Shown here in pieces: positions 8,125 to 16,438 of a stretch of 64,000 nucleotides of DNA. The stretch's first letter is position 1, and each line of letters begins with the position of its first letter. Origin of the DNA: CAVQGM01 sp963712065 (GTDB lineage: Bacteria; Actinomycetota; Acidimicrobiia; Acidimicrobiales; Acidimicrobilacustridaceae); assembly GCA_963712065.1 (NCBI GenBank), contig CAVQGM010000001.1:1178001-1242000 (forward strand), read 5' to 3'. The notes below the pieces were generated by a model, which worked only from the letters and a program-made list of their open reading frames with translations, did no database searches and was not told the origin of the DNA. The position numbers and the translations under genes were made by a program.

Positions 8125-10425
8125 TCATTGCAGGCGGTGGGACCGTTCGACCTCGCGGGCGAGGTCGTACACCGGCTCGCCCTGCACGCTCACCACCACC
8201 GGGCCGAGCCGGCCGGTGAACGGGAACGGCGCGTCGTAGTCCCCGACGGCCGACGCCTCGTCGTAGCCACAGCACAAGCCCTCGCCCGTGAGCGCGTACT
8301 GGAAGGGGATGGTGTCGGGCACCGCGCCGTGGGCCACCTCCTCGCCGTCCACGAACAGGACCGCGGTGCCCGCCATCCAGTCGGTGCGGCGGAACTCGAA
8401 GCCGAGGGTGTGGGCCCCGGGGGTCAGCGGCTCCGGGGCGGTCACCACGAACGAGCGGCCGTCCACATGGCGGTAGGAGTAGGTGAGCCGACTGCCGATC
8501 ACGTGGAGCGAGTAGCCCCCGAACCGGCCTCCGTGGGCCAGCACCACCCCCTCGACCCCGCCCTCGGGGACCTCGACCGTGGTCACCATCACGTGGGGGC
8601 GGTCCTTCACGTTGACGGCCAGCTCGGCCGGGACCGGAGCGGCCCCCGGGTAGTAGACGTAGCGATCACGAGCGGCCTCGAGGCCCATGCGGATCGACAT
8701 CGGCACCGTCGCGTTGTTGAGCGGCAACACATCGAACCGCCCGGCCTCCGACCACCAGCGATCGATCATCTCCCGCAGCTTGTCGGGCTGGCCGTCCGCG
8801 AGGTCGTGGCACTCCGAGAAGTCCTCGGCCACGTGGTAGAGCTCCCACCGGTCCTGGTCGAAGGGCAGGAACGGGTCGCTCGCACCGTCGTACTGCGCCG
8901 ACGCCAGGGCGTGGTAGGTCACCGCCTTCCAGCCGTCGTGGTAGATCGCCCGGCAGCCCATCTGCTCGTAGTACTGCGTCACGCGCACCTCGGGCGCGGC
9001 GGGGTCGCGCAGCACCGGCACCAGGCTGCGGCCCGCGACCGGGGTCTGCGGCACTCCCGCCACCACCGAAGGGACCTCCACGCCGAGCAACTCGGCGAGG
9101 GTCGGCATGACGTCGACGGCATGGGCGTACTGGCCGCGGATGCCACCGTCGGCGCCGAGCCCGTTCGGCCAGTGGACGATGAGCGGGTCGGCGGTGCCGC
9201 CCTCGTGGGTCTCCCGCTTCCAACGCTTGAACGGCGTGTTCCCAGCCATCGTCCAGCCGAACGGGTAGTGGCCGTAGGTGGAGCGTGAGCCGAGCTCGTC
9301 GACTCGGGCGAGGTTGTCGTCGAGCGAGTCGGGGATGGCGTTGAAGAACAGGTTCTCGTTCACCGAGCCGTGCGGCCCGCCTTCGGCCGACGCCCCGTTG
9401 TCGGAGATGAGCACCACGATCGTGTCGTCGAGGTCGCCCGTGTCCTCGAGGAAGCGCAGGAGCCGGCCGAGGTGGTGGTCGGCGTGCGACAGGAAGCCGG
9501 CGTACACCTCCATCATCCGCGCGTAGAGGCGCCGCTCGCCGTCGCCGAGCGAGTCCCACGCCGGCACCCAGGGCGGGCGGGGCGACAGCTCGGTGCCCTC
9601 GGGGAGGATGCCGGTCGCCAGCTGCCTCGCGTGGGTCTGCTCGCGCCACACGTCCCAGCCGGCGTCGAACCACCCCCGGTACCGCTCGATCCACGCCTGC
9701 GGCACCTGATGGGGTGCGTGGCAGGCCCCCGGGCAGAAGTAGAGGAAGAACGGCTTGTCCGGCGCGGCGGAGCGCAGGTCGGCCACCATGTCGATCGCCC
9801 GGTCGGTGAGGTCCTCGGTCAGGTGGTAGCCCTCGTCCCGCGGCGTCGGGATCACGTGGTTGTCGGCCACGAGATCGGGCTCGTACTGGTTGGTCTCCGC
9901 GCCGAGGAAGCCGTAGTAGCGCTCGAAGCCGCGCCCGAGTGGCCAGCGGGTACGGGGCGCACCGGCGTGCAGCTCGTCCTGTGGAGCCAGGTGCCACTTG
10001 CCGACGGCCATGGTCGACCAGCCCTCGCGGACGAGCACCTCGGAGAGGAAGGCGCTCTCGTGGGGTACGCGGCCGTGGTAGCCGGGGAAGCCGTTGGCCA
10101 GCTCGGTGATGGCGCCGAGGCCGTTGGTGTGGTGGTTGCGGCCGGTCAGCAGGCATGCCCGGGTGGGCGAGCACATGGCCGTGGTGTGGAAGTTGCGGAA
10201 CCGCACGCCCCGTGCCGCGAGGCCGTCGATGGTGGGCGTGTCGATGTCGGAGCCGAAACACCCGAGCTGGCCGTAGCCGACGTCGTCGAGGACGACCACC
10301 AGCACGTTCGGCGCACCTGCGGGGGCTCGTGCGGCGACCGGCCAGGCCGGCTCCGACTCGGCGGCCGTGCGTCCGATCCGCCCCGGGAAGGGGGTGCCGT
10401 CGAGGTACTCGACCCGGTCCGTCAT
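8125..10425 (-). CDS. Type I (formylglycine) arylsulfatase
   Basis: 766 residues, typical of large actinobacterial arylsulfatases. The alkaline-phosphatase fold is shown by PNVLVVVLDDVGYGQLGCFGS (paired metal-binding Asp residues), the sulfatase consensus CSPTRACLLTGR (Cys at about residue 84, which must be converted to formylglycine), VGKWHL (Lys/His substrate ligands) and LISDNGASAEGG (metal-binding Asp-Asn). The C-terminal 150 residues form a beta-sandwich-like extension. The protein hydrolyses sulfate esters and needs a formylglycine-generating enzyme, which is not in this window. No signal peptide is apparent, so a cytoplasmic location is likely. It starts eight bases after the stop of the SCO6745-like gene and probably shares its transcript. 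Confidence 0.92.
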   Translation of the reverse strand: MTDRVEYLDGTPFPGRIGRTAAESEPAWPVAARAPAGAPNVLVVVLDDVGYGQLGCFGSDIDTPTIDGLAARGVRFRNFHTTAMCSPTRACLLTGRNHHTNGLGAITELANGFPGYHGRVPHESAFLSEVLVREGWSTMAVGKWHLAPQDELHAGAPRTRWPLGRGFERYYGFLGAETNQYEPDLVADNHVIPTPRDEGYHLTEDLTDRAIDMVADLRSAAPDKPFFLYFCPGACHAPHQVPQAWIERYRGWFDAGWDVWREQTHARQLATGILPEGTELSPRPPWVPAWDSLGDGERRLYARMMEVYAGFLSHADHHLGRLLRFLEDTGDLDDTIVVLISDNGASAEGGPHGSVNENLFFNAIPDSLDDNLARVDELGSRSTYGHYPFGWTMAGNTPFKRWKRETHEGGTADPLIVHWPNGLGADGGIRGQYAHAVDVMPTLAELLGVEVPSVVAGVPQTPVAGRSLVPVLRDPAAPEVRVTQYYEQMGCRAIYHDGWKAVTYHALASAQYDGASDPFLPFDQDRWELYHVAEDFSECHDLADGQPDKLREMIDRWWSEAGRFDVLPLNNATVPMSIRMGLEAARDRYVYYPGAAPVPAELAVNVKDRPHVMVTTVEVPEGGVEGVVLAHGGRFGGYSLHVIGSRLTYSYRHVDGRSFVVTAPEPLTPGAHTLGFEFRRTDWMAGTAVLFVDGEEVAHGAVPDTIPFQYALTGEGLCCGYDEASAVGDYDAPFPFTGRLGPVVVSVQGEPVYDLAREVERSHRLQ

Positions 10426-10433
10426 CCCGACCT

Positions 10434-11159
10434 CTACGACGCCGTCTCGACCGCGGCCAGGGCGAGGGAGACGAACTCGTCGAGCTCGGTCTCGGGGAGC
10501 GCGGCGTAGGCAACCCCGAGCATCCGGTCGGTGACGAGCTCGGCGTCGACCCAGCGGTCCCGGACCGCTTCGGGGTCCTCGTCCGACTCGCCCCAGCCGA
10601 ACAGCGCCACCATCCCCGGCGCGTTGAACCGCACCGCCAGGTGGGGCGGGATGCCGGCGGCGACCACCGCCGCGCCGTGGTAGGCGCCGCGCAGCTCGCG
10701 CAGCTGGTTGAGCTGGGTCAGGACGCGTCCCTCGACGTCGTCGGGCAGCGGCAGCGCCCTCGCCCCGGCGAACAGCGGTGCGATGGCCGGGTTGGCGCCG
10801 TCGATGATCCGACCGGCGAGCTCGGACAGGCGCTCGAGGTCGACGTCATCGCTCAGGTGATCCCGTCCCCACTGCGCGCCGACGTCGGCGAAGGCCCGGG
10901 CGGCCTCCTCGTACGGCATCACGTCACCGGCCTTGATCCAGTTGATGACGATGCCGGAAGGCTCCCAGAACACGAACGCGGCGGCCACGACGTGTCCATC
11001 GGTGGGCCCGAGGACGCCGCCGCGGCCGGCCACGTAGAAGTCGAGACCCTCGAACCCGAGCCCGTTGCCGATGCCGTAGGTGCCCATGTCGAGCATGAAG
11101 TGGCTGGGCAGGGTCACCACGGCGGGCTGGGTCGCGGCGGCGGCTTCGGCGGGCTGCAT
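10434..11159 (-). CDS. SCO6745-like actinobacterial protein, function unknown
   Basis: 241 residues from the ATG at 11159, which has GAGGAG six bases upstream; the frame is open further but without a plausible start. The protein follows the pattern of the SCO6745 family: GFYVAGRGGVLG near the start, VVAAAFVFWEP, an all-helical middle (ELAGRIIDGANPAIAPLFAGARALPLPDD) and QLNQLRELRGAYHGAAVVAAGI, corresponding to the family's leucine- and arginine-rich signature followed by a conserved His. No enzymatic motif, signal peptide or membrane helix is seen. It is tightly linked to the arylsulfatase (eight-base gap), so a role connected with sulfate ester use is possible but unproven. Confidence 0.75.
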   Translation of the reverse strand: MQPAEAAAATQPAVVTLPSHFMLDMGTYGIGNGLGFEGLDFYVAGRGGVLGPTDGHVVAAAFVFWEPSGIVINWIKAGDVMPYEEAARAFADVGAQWGRDHLSDDVDLERLSELAGRIIDGANPAIAPLFAGARALPLPDDVEGRVLTQLNQLRELRGAYHGAAVVAAGIPPHLAVRFNAPGMVALFGWGESDEDPEAVRDRWVDAELVTDRMLGVAYAALPETELDEFVSLALAAVETAS

Positions 11160-11350
11160 CGAGGCTCCTCGATCGGTCGGGGACGGCGGCGGGACAGCCC
11201 GCAACCTATCCGCCTCCACGGGCCGCCACCGGGGGACCGGGCGGCCCCGCCGCCGAACCGGTGGCCGGATCACCCCTCGGCCGGCCCGGATTCCGCAACC
11301 AGTTCGCTCGGGGCGGGGGTCTTCCGCCGCCACCCGGCACCGACGGCTGC

Positions 11351-12637
11351 TCAGCTGCCGTTGACGGACCAGTGCCAGGGCTCGGAGGGCAGGTTGTAGA
11401 AGCCGAACCGGCCGGCGTTGGCGGCGAGCCACCGAAAGGCGGGGTTGTCGCGGGAGGTGATGGCGGAGCCGTTCCAGGTGAAGTCGATCGCCTTGCCCTG
11501 CTCGTGCAGGGAGGTGCCGGGGATCGCCGTCGGCGGCACGCACTGCGAGGGCGGCATCTGGTAGATCGCGTAGGTGCTCGTGCCGCAGTGGGCTCGGCGG
11601 AGGGCGATCTGGCCGGCGGGGTCGCGGTAGCCCGAGCCCCCCAGCCCGATGCCGGCGCTGGCGGCCGCGGCGAGCAGGGACTCGAGGGCACCGGCGATGT
11701 CGACGTGGACCGTGATCCCCCGCACGGTCCGCAAGGGCACCTTCGGGATCGAAGGTGGCGGCGCGGACGGCAAGGTCGCCGGTGGCGTCGACGGGGTCGA
11801 TGGCGCCGAGGGGGGAGACGCGCCCTGGGCCGGCGCCGGTGGGGTCGAACGCCGGAGCTGCTCGGCGAGAGCGGCCTGCTCGGCCGCGACGCGGCGCGAC
11901 AACTCGCCATCGACGGCGGCCAGCGCGTCGGCCTCGGCCAACCGGGCGTTGAGGCGCACCTCGAGCTCGTCGGCGAAGGCCCGCTGCTGGGCCTCGGCCT
12001 GGGCCAGCTCGGCCAGGCGCGCCGTCGCCTCCTGACGTCGGCGCTCGGCCTCGACACCCGCCTCCTCGGCCCGGCGCAACTGCTCCTCGGCCTCGTAGCG
12101 GGCAGCGCGAAGCCGGTCGATGAGATCGGTGGTGGCGCTCACCCGGGTGTCGAGCAGGGCCCGCTTCTCTGCCGCCTCGGTGGCATCCGCGGCCTTGAAC
12201 CGCTCGAACAGCTCATCGGAGGGCAGGTTCACGTAGTTCTCGACGGCCAGGGCGCCGATGCGCGCCCGCAGCTCGTCGGCCTCCCGGGTGCGCGCCTCGG
12301 CGATCGTCGCCGACTCGTCGGCTCGCCGCTGGGCGTCGAGGGCGGCCCGCTCGGCGTCGGCCACCGCCGCCTGCTGGCCCCGCACGTTCTCGGCGAGGTC
12401 GCGGAGAGCCCGGGCGACCTGGTCGTCGCTGGCCGCCAGCACGTCGATCTGCCCGGCGAGGGCGGCCCGTGCCGCCCGCACCTGGTCGCGCTCGGCCCGC
12501 GAGTCGGCCCCGACGCCGGGGGCGAGGGCGGTGACCAGGAGGGACACGACCACGAGGACCACCCCCGCGCCGAGGAGGAGGCCCCGCCGGCAACGGGCCG
12601 TGCGGACGCGGGAAGCCGGCACGGATGCCTGGGACAT
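11351..12637 (-). CDS. Secreted/anchored M15 (VanY-type) D-alanyl-D-alanine carboxypeptidase with coiled-coil N-terminus
   Basis: 428 residues from the ATG at 12637, which has AGGGAGG nine bases upstream. Residues about 18-40 are a strong hydrophobic segment after RCRR (signal peptide or anchor). About 45-255 is an uninterrupted heptad-rich, Ala/Arg/Glu-rich coiled coil, then a Pro/Ser linker. The C-terminus is a peptidase M15B/VanY domain: SLHEQGKAIDF gives the zinc His and Asp (SxHxxGxAxD), and EPWHW gives the catalytic Glu and third zinc ligand. It should trim stem peptides of peptidoglycan outside the membrane. The long coiled coil resembles the arrangement in EnvC- and FtsX-controlled hydrolases, hinting that activity is controlled by a partner. 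Confidence 0.85.
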   Translation of the reverse strand: MSQASVPASRVRTARCRRGLLLGAGVVLVVVSLLVTALAPGVGADSRAERDQVRAARAALAGQIDVLAASDDQVARALRDLAENVRGQQAAVADAERAALDAQRRADESATIAEARTREADELRARIGALAVENYVNLPSDELFERFKAADATEAAEKRALLDTRVSATTDLIDRLRAARYEAEEQLRRAEEAGVEAERRRQEATARLAELAQAEAQQRAFADELEVRLNARLAEADALAAVDGELSRRVAAEQAALAEQLRRSTPPAPAQGASPPSAPSTPSTPPATLPSAPPPSIPKVPLRTVRGITVHVDIAGALESLLAAAASAGIGLGGSGYRDPAGQIALRRAHCGTSTYAIYQMPPSQCVPPTAIPGTSLHEQGKAIDFTWNGSAITSRDNPAFRWLAANAGRFGFYNLPSEPWHWSVNGS

Positions 12638-12762
12638 GGCGGGCGTTCCTCCCTCCGACGTGAGCCGGGAGAGACAGGAACGTGCGTCAGGAAGGCCGCT
12701 CTCCGCCCGCAGCGTGACCACGCTAGTCCTCCGGGTCGCCGGAGGGAAGGGGCGATCCCACG

Positions 12763-12784
12763 GAACTGGAACGTGTTCTCGTTC
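12763..12784. promoter_or_regulatory. 22-bp palindromic operator candidate upstream of the SDR gene
   Basis: The sequence reads GAAC-N2-GAAC-N2-GTTC-N2-GTTC, with all 16 half-site bases in perfect dyad symmetry. The centre AACGTGTT matches the AACnnGTT core used by several actinobacterial TetR repressors (KstR type). It covers the -35 position of the SDR promoter (TAGCGT -10 at 12801-12806) and lies in the divergent gap with the M15 peptidase gene. The regulator is not in the window. Confidence 0.5.
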
Positions 12785-12800
12785 TCACTCGCCATCGCGC

Positions 12801-12806
12801 TAGCGT
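12801..12806 (+). promoter_or_regulatory. -10 element of a probable leaderless promoter (SDR gene)
   Basis: TAGCGT followed by six bases and then the ATG at 12813, so transcription would begin at or next to the start codon. No Shine-Dalgarno is present. Confidence 0.55.
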
Positions 12807-12812
12807 GCCGCG

Positions 12813-13601
12813 ATGCTGCTCGACCGCTTCCGGATCGACGACCAGGTCGCCATCGTCACCGGGGCCGGCCGCGGCATCGGCCGTGCCTCGGCCCTCGCCC
12901 TCGCCGAGCAGGGCGCCGACGTCGTGCTCGTGGCCCGGAGCGAGGACCAGCTCGAGGCGGTGGCCGGCGAGATCGCCGCCCTCGGTCGACGAGGCCTGGT
13001 GGTACCCGCCGACGTGAGCGACACCGGCAACCTCGAAGGCGTGGTCGGGGCCGCCATCGACGAGTTCGGCCGGCTCGACATCGTGGTGAACAACGCCGGC
13101 GGCACCGAGCCACGCCCCTTCCTCGCCACCTCCGAGCGGTTCTTCGAGGCGGCGCTGCACTTCAACGTCACCACCGCCTTCACCATGACCAGGCTGGCGA
13201 CGCCCCACCTGCTCGACACGGGTGGTGGCGCGGTCGTGAACATCTCGTCGGCCATGGGTCGGCTCACCACCCGTGGCTTCGCCGCCTACGGCACGGCCAA
13301 GGGCGCGCTCTCGCACCTCACCCGACTGCTCGCCGCCGACCTGGCGCCCCGCATCCGGGTCAACGCCATCGCCGTCGGCTCCACGGCCACGTCGGCCCTC
13401 GAGACGATCCTCGTCGACGACGGGCTCCGCCAGGCCATGGTCGACGCCACGCCCCTGAAGCGGCTGGGTGAACCCGAGGACATCAGCCTCGCCGTGCTCT
13501 ACCTCGCCTCGCCGGCGGGCAGCTACCTGACCGGGAAGGTGCTCGAGGTCGACGGCGGCATCGAGACGCCGAACTTCGACATGGGGTTGCCGGATCTCTG
13601 A
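12813..13601 (+). CDS. Short-chain dehydrogenase/reductase (SDR)
   Basis: 262 residues with all classical SDR motifs: TGAGRGIGRA (cofactor glycines, about residues 17-26), NNAG (about 93-96), NISSAM (catalytic Ser) and YGTAKGA (catalytic Tyr-x3-Lys), plus the C-terminal YLASPAGSYLTGKVLEVDGG. The arginine after the second glycine and an absence of an acidic residue at the end of beta-2 (VLVARSEDQ) favour NADP(H). It is a generic oxidoreductase; the nearest families include 3-oxoacyl-reductase- and 7-alpha-hydroxysteroid-dehydrogenase-like enzymes. A TetR-type palindrome and a leaderless -10 lie directly upstream, consistent with an inducible catabolic gene. Confidence 0.9.
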   Translation: MLLDRFRIDDQVAIVTGAGRGIGRASALALAEQGADVVLVARSEDQLEAVAGEIAALGRRGLVVPADVSDTGNLEGVVGAAIDEFGRLDIVVNNAGGTEPRPFLATSERFFEAALHFNVTTAFTMTRLATPHLLDTGGGAVVNISSAMGRLTTRGFAAYGTAKGALSHLTRLLAADLAPRIRVNAIAVGSTATSALETILVDDGLRQAMVDATPLKRLGEPEDISLAVLYLASPAGSYLTGKVLEVDGGIETPNFDMGLPDL

Positions 13602-13646
13602 GCCCGGGCTCCTCGGTGGTTGCCCCGTCCGTGACCCCGACGACGA

Positions 13647-14078
13647 TCAGCCCGCACGCCGCTCGGCCAGTGCGTCGGCGATCGCCTGCGCGAGGGCCTC
13701 GGGACGGCCGTCGCACGCCTCGAGCACGTCGGCACCCACCAGCACGAACCACCCGTCACCGGTCTCGGCGGCCACGCACGGCGTGTGTCCCTCGGTGGCC
13801 GCCGCCAGTGCTGGCTCCCGCTCGTCGAGGTGCACGGCGGTGAACGGCACCGGCAGGGCGTCGGCGCAGGCCTTCCACTCGGGCCGGGCCCGGAAGGTGC
13901 CGTGGGTGATGTCGCAGAGGGCGCAGTGCGCTCGGCCGAGCCGGGCGCCGATCCAGTAGCGGAGCTCGCCGACGAGGGTCCCCTCGGCGTGGTACACGCC
14001 GACGAGCCGTCGCACCGTCACCGGCGCCGACGCGGAGGCCGGGGTGGAGGCGGGATCGGTGGAGCCATCGGAGGGCAC
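13647..14078 (-). CDS. Small conserved protein with CxLC-xx-THG motif, function unknown
   Basis: About 143 residues if the GTG at 14078 is used; this start is uncertain and a GTG further in (before TVRRLVGVYHAEG) is also possible. The recognisable core is VYHAEG-LVGELRYWIGARLGRAHCALCDITHGTFRARPEWKAC, followed by PVPFTAVHLDER and a C-terminal segment ending ERRAG. The paired cysteines with the following THG recall a widespread uncharacterised family with CSLCALTHG-type sequences. The Cys pair could bind metal or be redox active; no enzyme assignment is justified. The gene is divergent from yceI across a gap of 150 bp that carries a direct repeat. Confidence 0.6.
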   Translation of the reverse strand: MPSDGSTDPASTPASASAPVTVRRLVGVYHAEGTLVGELRYWIGARLGRAHCALCDITHGTFRARPEWKACADALPVPFTAVHLDEREPALAAATEGHTPCVAAETGDGWFVLVGADVLEACDGRPEALAQAIADALAERRAG

Positions 14079-14143
14079 GTCGGGCAGAACCCTGCGACCC
14101 GGCACGGGATTCCCCGTCCGGGTGCGGCCGGGCGGAATAATAG

Positions 14144-14173
14144 TTCGGTCCCATACAGTTTGGCCCGATACAC
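14144..14173. repeat. Two abutting 15-bp direct repeats in a divergent promoter region
   Basis: TTCGGTCCCATACAG (14144-14158) is followed immediately by TTTGGCCCGATACAC (14159-14173); 11 of 15 positions agree. An AT-rich stretch (AATAATAG, 14137-14143) adjoins it. The position between the divergent CxLC-protein gene and yceI suggests a regulator binding site or duplicated promoter elements. Confidence 0.35.
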
Positions 14174-14228
14174 CGCCGTCGGCGGTGTCCGGGCCCCGGT
14201 CCGGGATGACCGAAGGAGACCCTCCACG

Positions 14229-14825
14229 ATGACCGACACCACCCACCTCGGTGCCACCTCCGCCACCGCCGGCCGAATCGTCGACGGTCGACCCGTCCCG
14301 GCCGCCGGCACCTGGACCGTCGACCCCAGCCACTCGCAGGTCGGGTTCACCGCCAAGCACCTCGTCGTCAGCAAGGTGCGCGGCCGGTTCTCCGACTACG
14401 ACGTCGACCTCAGCGTCGCCGACGACCCGGCCCGGTCGCGCGTGGCCGTCACCATCCAGGCCGGCAGCATCTCCACCGGTGACGACCACCGCGACGGCCA
14501 CCTCAAGGGCGCCGACTTCCTCGACGTCGAGAACCACCCGACGCTCTCGTTCCGCTCCACATCCGTGCAGCCGGTCTCCGAGGACACCTGGAAGGTCACC
14601 GGCGACCTCACCATCCGCGGCACCACGAAGTCGGTGGCGCTCGACGTCGAGTTCCTCGGCGTGGCCGAGGACCCGTGGGGCAACCAGCGCAGCGGGTTCA
14701 GCGCGACCACCGAGATCGACCGGGGCGACTGGGGCCTCACCTGGAACCAGCCGCTCGCCGGCGGCGGCGTCCTCGTCGGCAGGAAGGTGAGGATCGAGAT
14801 CGAGGTTCAGGCCGTGCAGACCTGA
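14229..14825 (+). CDS. YceI family protein (lipid/isoprenoid-binding lipocalin-like fold)
   Basis: 198 residues from the ATG at 14229, preceded by AAGGAG about a dozen bases upstream. It matches YceI-like proteins along its length: GTWTVDPSHSQVGFTAKHLVVSKVRGRFSDYD at the start, then AGSISTGDDHRDGHLKGADFLDVENHPTLSFRST, GDLTIRGTTKSVALDVEF and RSGFSATTEIDRGDWGLTWN. The family forms an extended beta-barrel holding an isoprenoid or other amphiphile. There is no signal peptide, so it is presumably cytoplasmic, as in most actinobacterial members. The gene ends before a strong bidirectional hairpin. Confidence 0.9.
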   Translation: MTDTTHLGATSATAGRIVDGRPVPAAGTWTVDPSHSQVGFTAKHLVVSKVRGRFSDYDVDLSVADDPARSRVAVTIQAGSISTGDDHRDGHLKGADFLDVENHPTLSFRSTSVQPVSEDTWKVTGDLTIRGTTKSVALDVEFLGVAEDPWGNQRSGFSATTEIDRGDWGLTWNQPLAGGGVLVGRKVRIEIEVQAVQT

Positions 14826-14840
14826 TGCACCCGGCGACGA

Positions 14841-14876
14841 GTGCTCCCACCGCCACGCGCGACGCGGTGGGAGCAC
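14841..14876. terminator. Bidirectional hairpin terminator
   Basis: A perfect 13-bp inverted repeat (14841-14853 with 14864-14876) encloses a 10-base loop, between the convergent stops of yceI and the amine oxidase gene. No T-run follows, as is usual for terminator-like hairpins in high-GC actinobacteria. Confidence 0.65.
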
Positions 14877-14905
14877 CACGACCACCCGACTCGGATCGGC
14901 ACGGG

Positions 14906-16306
14906 TCAGCCGAGGGCGGTGCGGATCTCGCGGGCCACCCGCTCGCCCGACTCGATGGCGCCGTCCATGTAGCCGCTCCACACCTCGGCGGTCTCGGTCC
15001 CGGCCCAGTGGATCGGGCCCACCGGCCGCCGCAGCGCAGGGCCGAACTGGGTGAGCGCGCCGGGCGGCAGGTGAGCCCCGTAGCAGCCACGGGTCCACTC
15101 CTCCTGCTGCCAGTCGAGGTGGACGAAGTCCACGGCCCGGGCCGCCTGGGGGCCGAAGAACCGGGCCAGGGCCGAGAGCACCTCGGCCCGGAGCTCGCCC
15201 GGCGTCGCCCGGCCGAGCTCGATCGCCGAGCGGCCCTCGACGAACGCGAGCAGGATCCCCGGTGAGCCCGATGGCGGGCTGTTGTCGAACACCACCTTCA
15301 CCGGCGGGGTGCTGGTCGCCACCTGGCCGTCGAGCCCGTCGTCGCGCCAGAACGGCCGGTCGTAGAGGGCCATCGTCTTGATGACCGCGCCCGCCGGCAT
15401 CCGCTGGGTCAGCTGGTCACGGTCGCCCGGCAGCGCTGGCCGGTAATCGATCCGCCCGGCGAGGGTCGGCGGGACCGCGACCACCACGCGCCGGGCCCGC
15501 ACCTCGACGCCGTCGCCGTGCACCACGGCGCCCCGAACGTCGTCGCCCCCCCGCCCTGGGGCCCCTGCGCCGTGGTCGATGCGCCGCACCGGCGCCCCGA
15601 GGTGGATTCGGCCGGCGAGCCCCTCGGCGAGCCGGTCGGACAGCTGCTGCGTGCCGCCCACGACGCGGTCCTGTTGGGCGCCACCGCGCGTCCCGACCAG
15701 CATGTCGACCCCGCGACCGGACCGGACGTAGAACGCCGCGTGCAGGAGCGAGATCGACGACGCATCAGCGGCGAACACCGCCTCGCTCACGACGCGGAAG
15801 TAGTCACGCCCCCGTCCGGTCCGCGCCGTGCGTCGGATCCAACCCTCGAGGGTCTCGGCGTCGAGGCGATCGGCCCGCTTGGCCTCCCAGGGCCGGTCCA
15901 GGGGGATGGTGCGGGCCAGCCGCTCCAGGCGGAACTGGGTCTGGCCGACGTCGGCGAGCACGACCTTGGGCAACTCGGGCACCGCGCCCCGGTAGCGCAC
16001 GAGATCGGACCGGCCGAGGCCGAGCAGCGACTCCCCGGTCGTCCAGGTCGGGAAGGTGGACAGGCCGAGGTCGGCCACGAGGCGAAGCACCCGGTCCTGG
16101 GTGGGACCGATCCACTGGCCACCGAGGTCGACCACGGTGCCGTCGTCGAGCGCCCGGCTGTGGGTACGCCCGCCGACGCGGTCGCGGGCTTCGACGACGA
16201 CGACGTCGTAGCCGGTGTCGATCAGTCGGTGGGCGGCGGTCAGGCCGGCCAGACCCGCCCCGACGACGCACACCTCGGTGTCGATGCTCGTGGTCACCGG
16301 CGACAC
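14906..16306 (-). CDS. Flavin monoamine oxidase family protein
   Basis: 466 residues. The FAD-binding site is at the N-terminus (CVVGAGLAGLTAAHRL, with VVVEARDRVGGRTHSR and GGQWIGPTQ), and the C-terminus carries the family's substrate/FAD segment WTRGCYGAHLPPG and HWAGTETAEVWSGYMDGAIESGERVAREI. This is the monoamine/putrescine oxidase group, producing an aldehyde, ammonia and hydrogen peroxide. The covalent-flavin Cys of mitochondrial MAO is not evident. The start is GTG at 16306; a second GTG three codons on is possible. The amine substrate cannot be predicted. Confidence 0.88.
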   Translation of the reverse strand: MSPVTTSIDTEVCVVGAGLAGLTAAHRLIDTGYDVVVVEARDRVGGRTHSRALDDGTVVDLGGQWIGPTQDRVLRLVADLGLSTFPTWTTGESLLGLGRSDLVRYRGAVPELPKVVLADVGQTQFRLERLARTIPLDRPWEAKRADRLDAETLEGWIRRTARTGRGRDYFRVVSEAVFAADASSISLLHAAFYVRSGRGVDMLVGTRGGAQQDRVVGGTQQLSDRLAEGLAGRIHLGAPVRRIDHGAGAPGRGGDDVRGAVVHGDGVEVRARRVVVAVPPTLAGRIDYRPALPGDRDQLTQRMPAGAVIKTMALYDRPFWRDDGLDGQVATSTPPVKVVFDNSPPSGSPGILLAFVEGRSAIELGRATPGELRAEVLSALARFFGPQAARAVDFVHLDWQQEEWTRGCYGAHLPPGALTQFGPALRRPVGPIHWAGTETAEVWSGYMDGAIESGERVAREIRTALG

Positions 16307-16379
16307 CCTGACACACGAGGCACCACGGGGATCGCTGCGCCGGCTCGCCGCCGGTTCGTGAGGTCGCGGTCCGTCCGGC

Positions 16380-16438
16380 CCGAGGGAGTGGATCAGGCCC
16401 CGAGGGAGTGGATCAGGCCCCCGAGGGAGTGGATCAGG
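16380..16438. repeat. Triplicated 20-21-bp tandem repeat at the end of a membrane-protein gene
   Basis: CGAGGGAGTGGATCAGG followed by three or four C residues occurs three times in a row (starting 16381, 16401 and 16422). The copy nearest the gene contains the stop codon (TGA at 16436-16434) of the polytopic membrane protein, and each further copy repeats TGATCC on the minus strand. It looks like slippage duplication of the gene's 3' end. Confidence 0.8.

Noticed and set aside
6344..8239. 631-residue open frame on the plus strand
   Set aside because: Lies opposite the amidohydrolase gene, which has complete motifs; a product of high GC.
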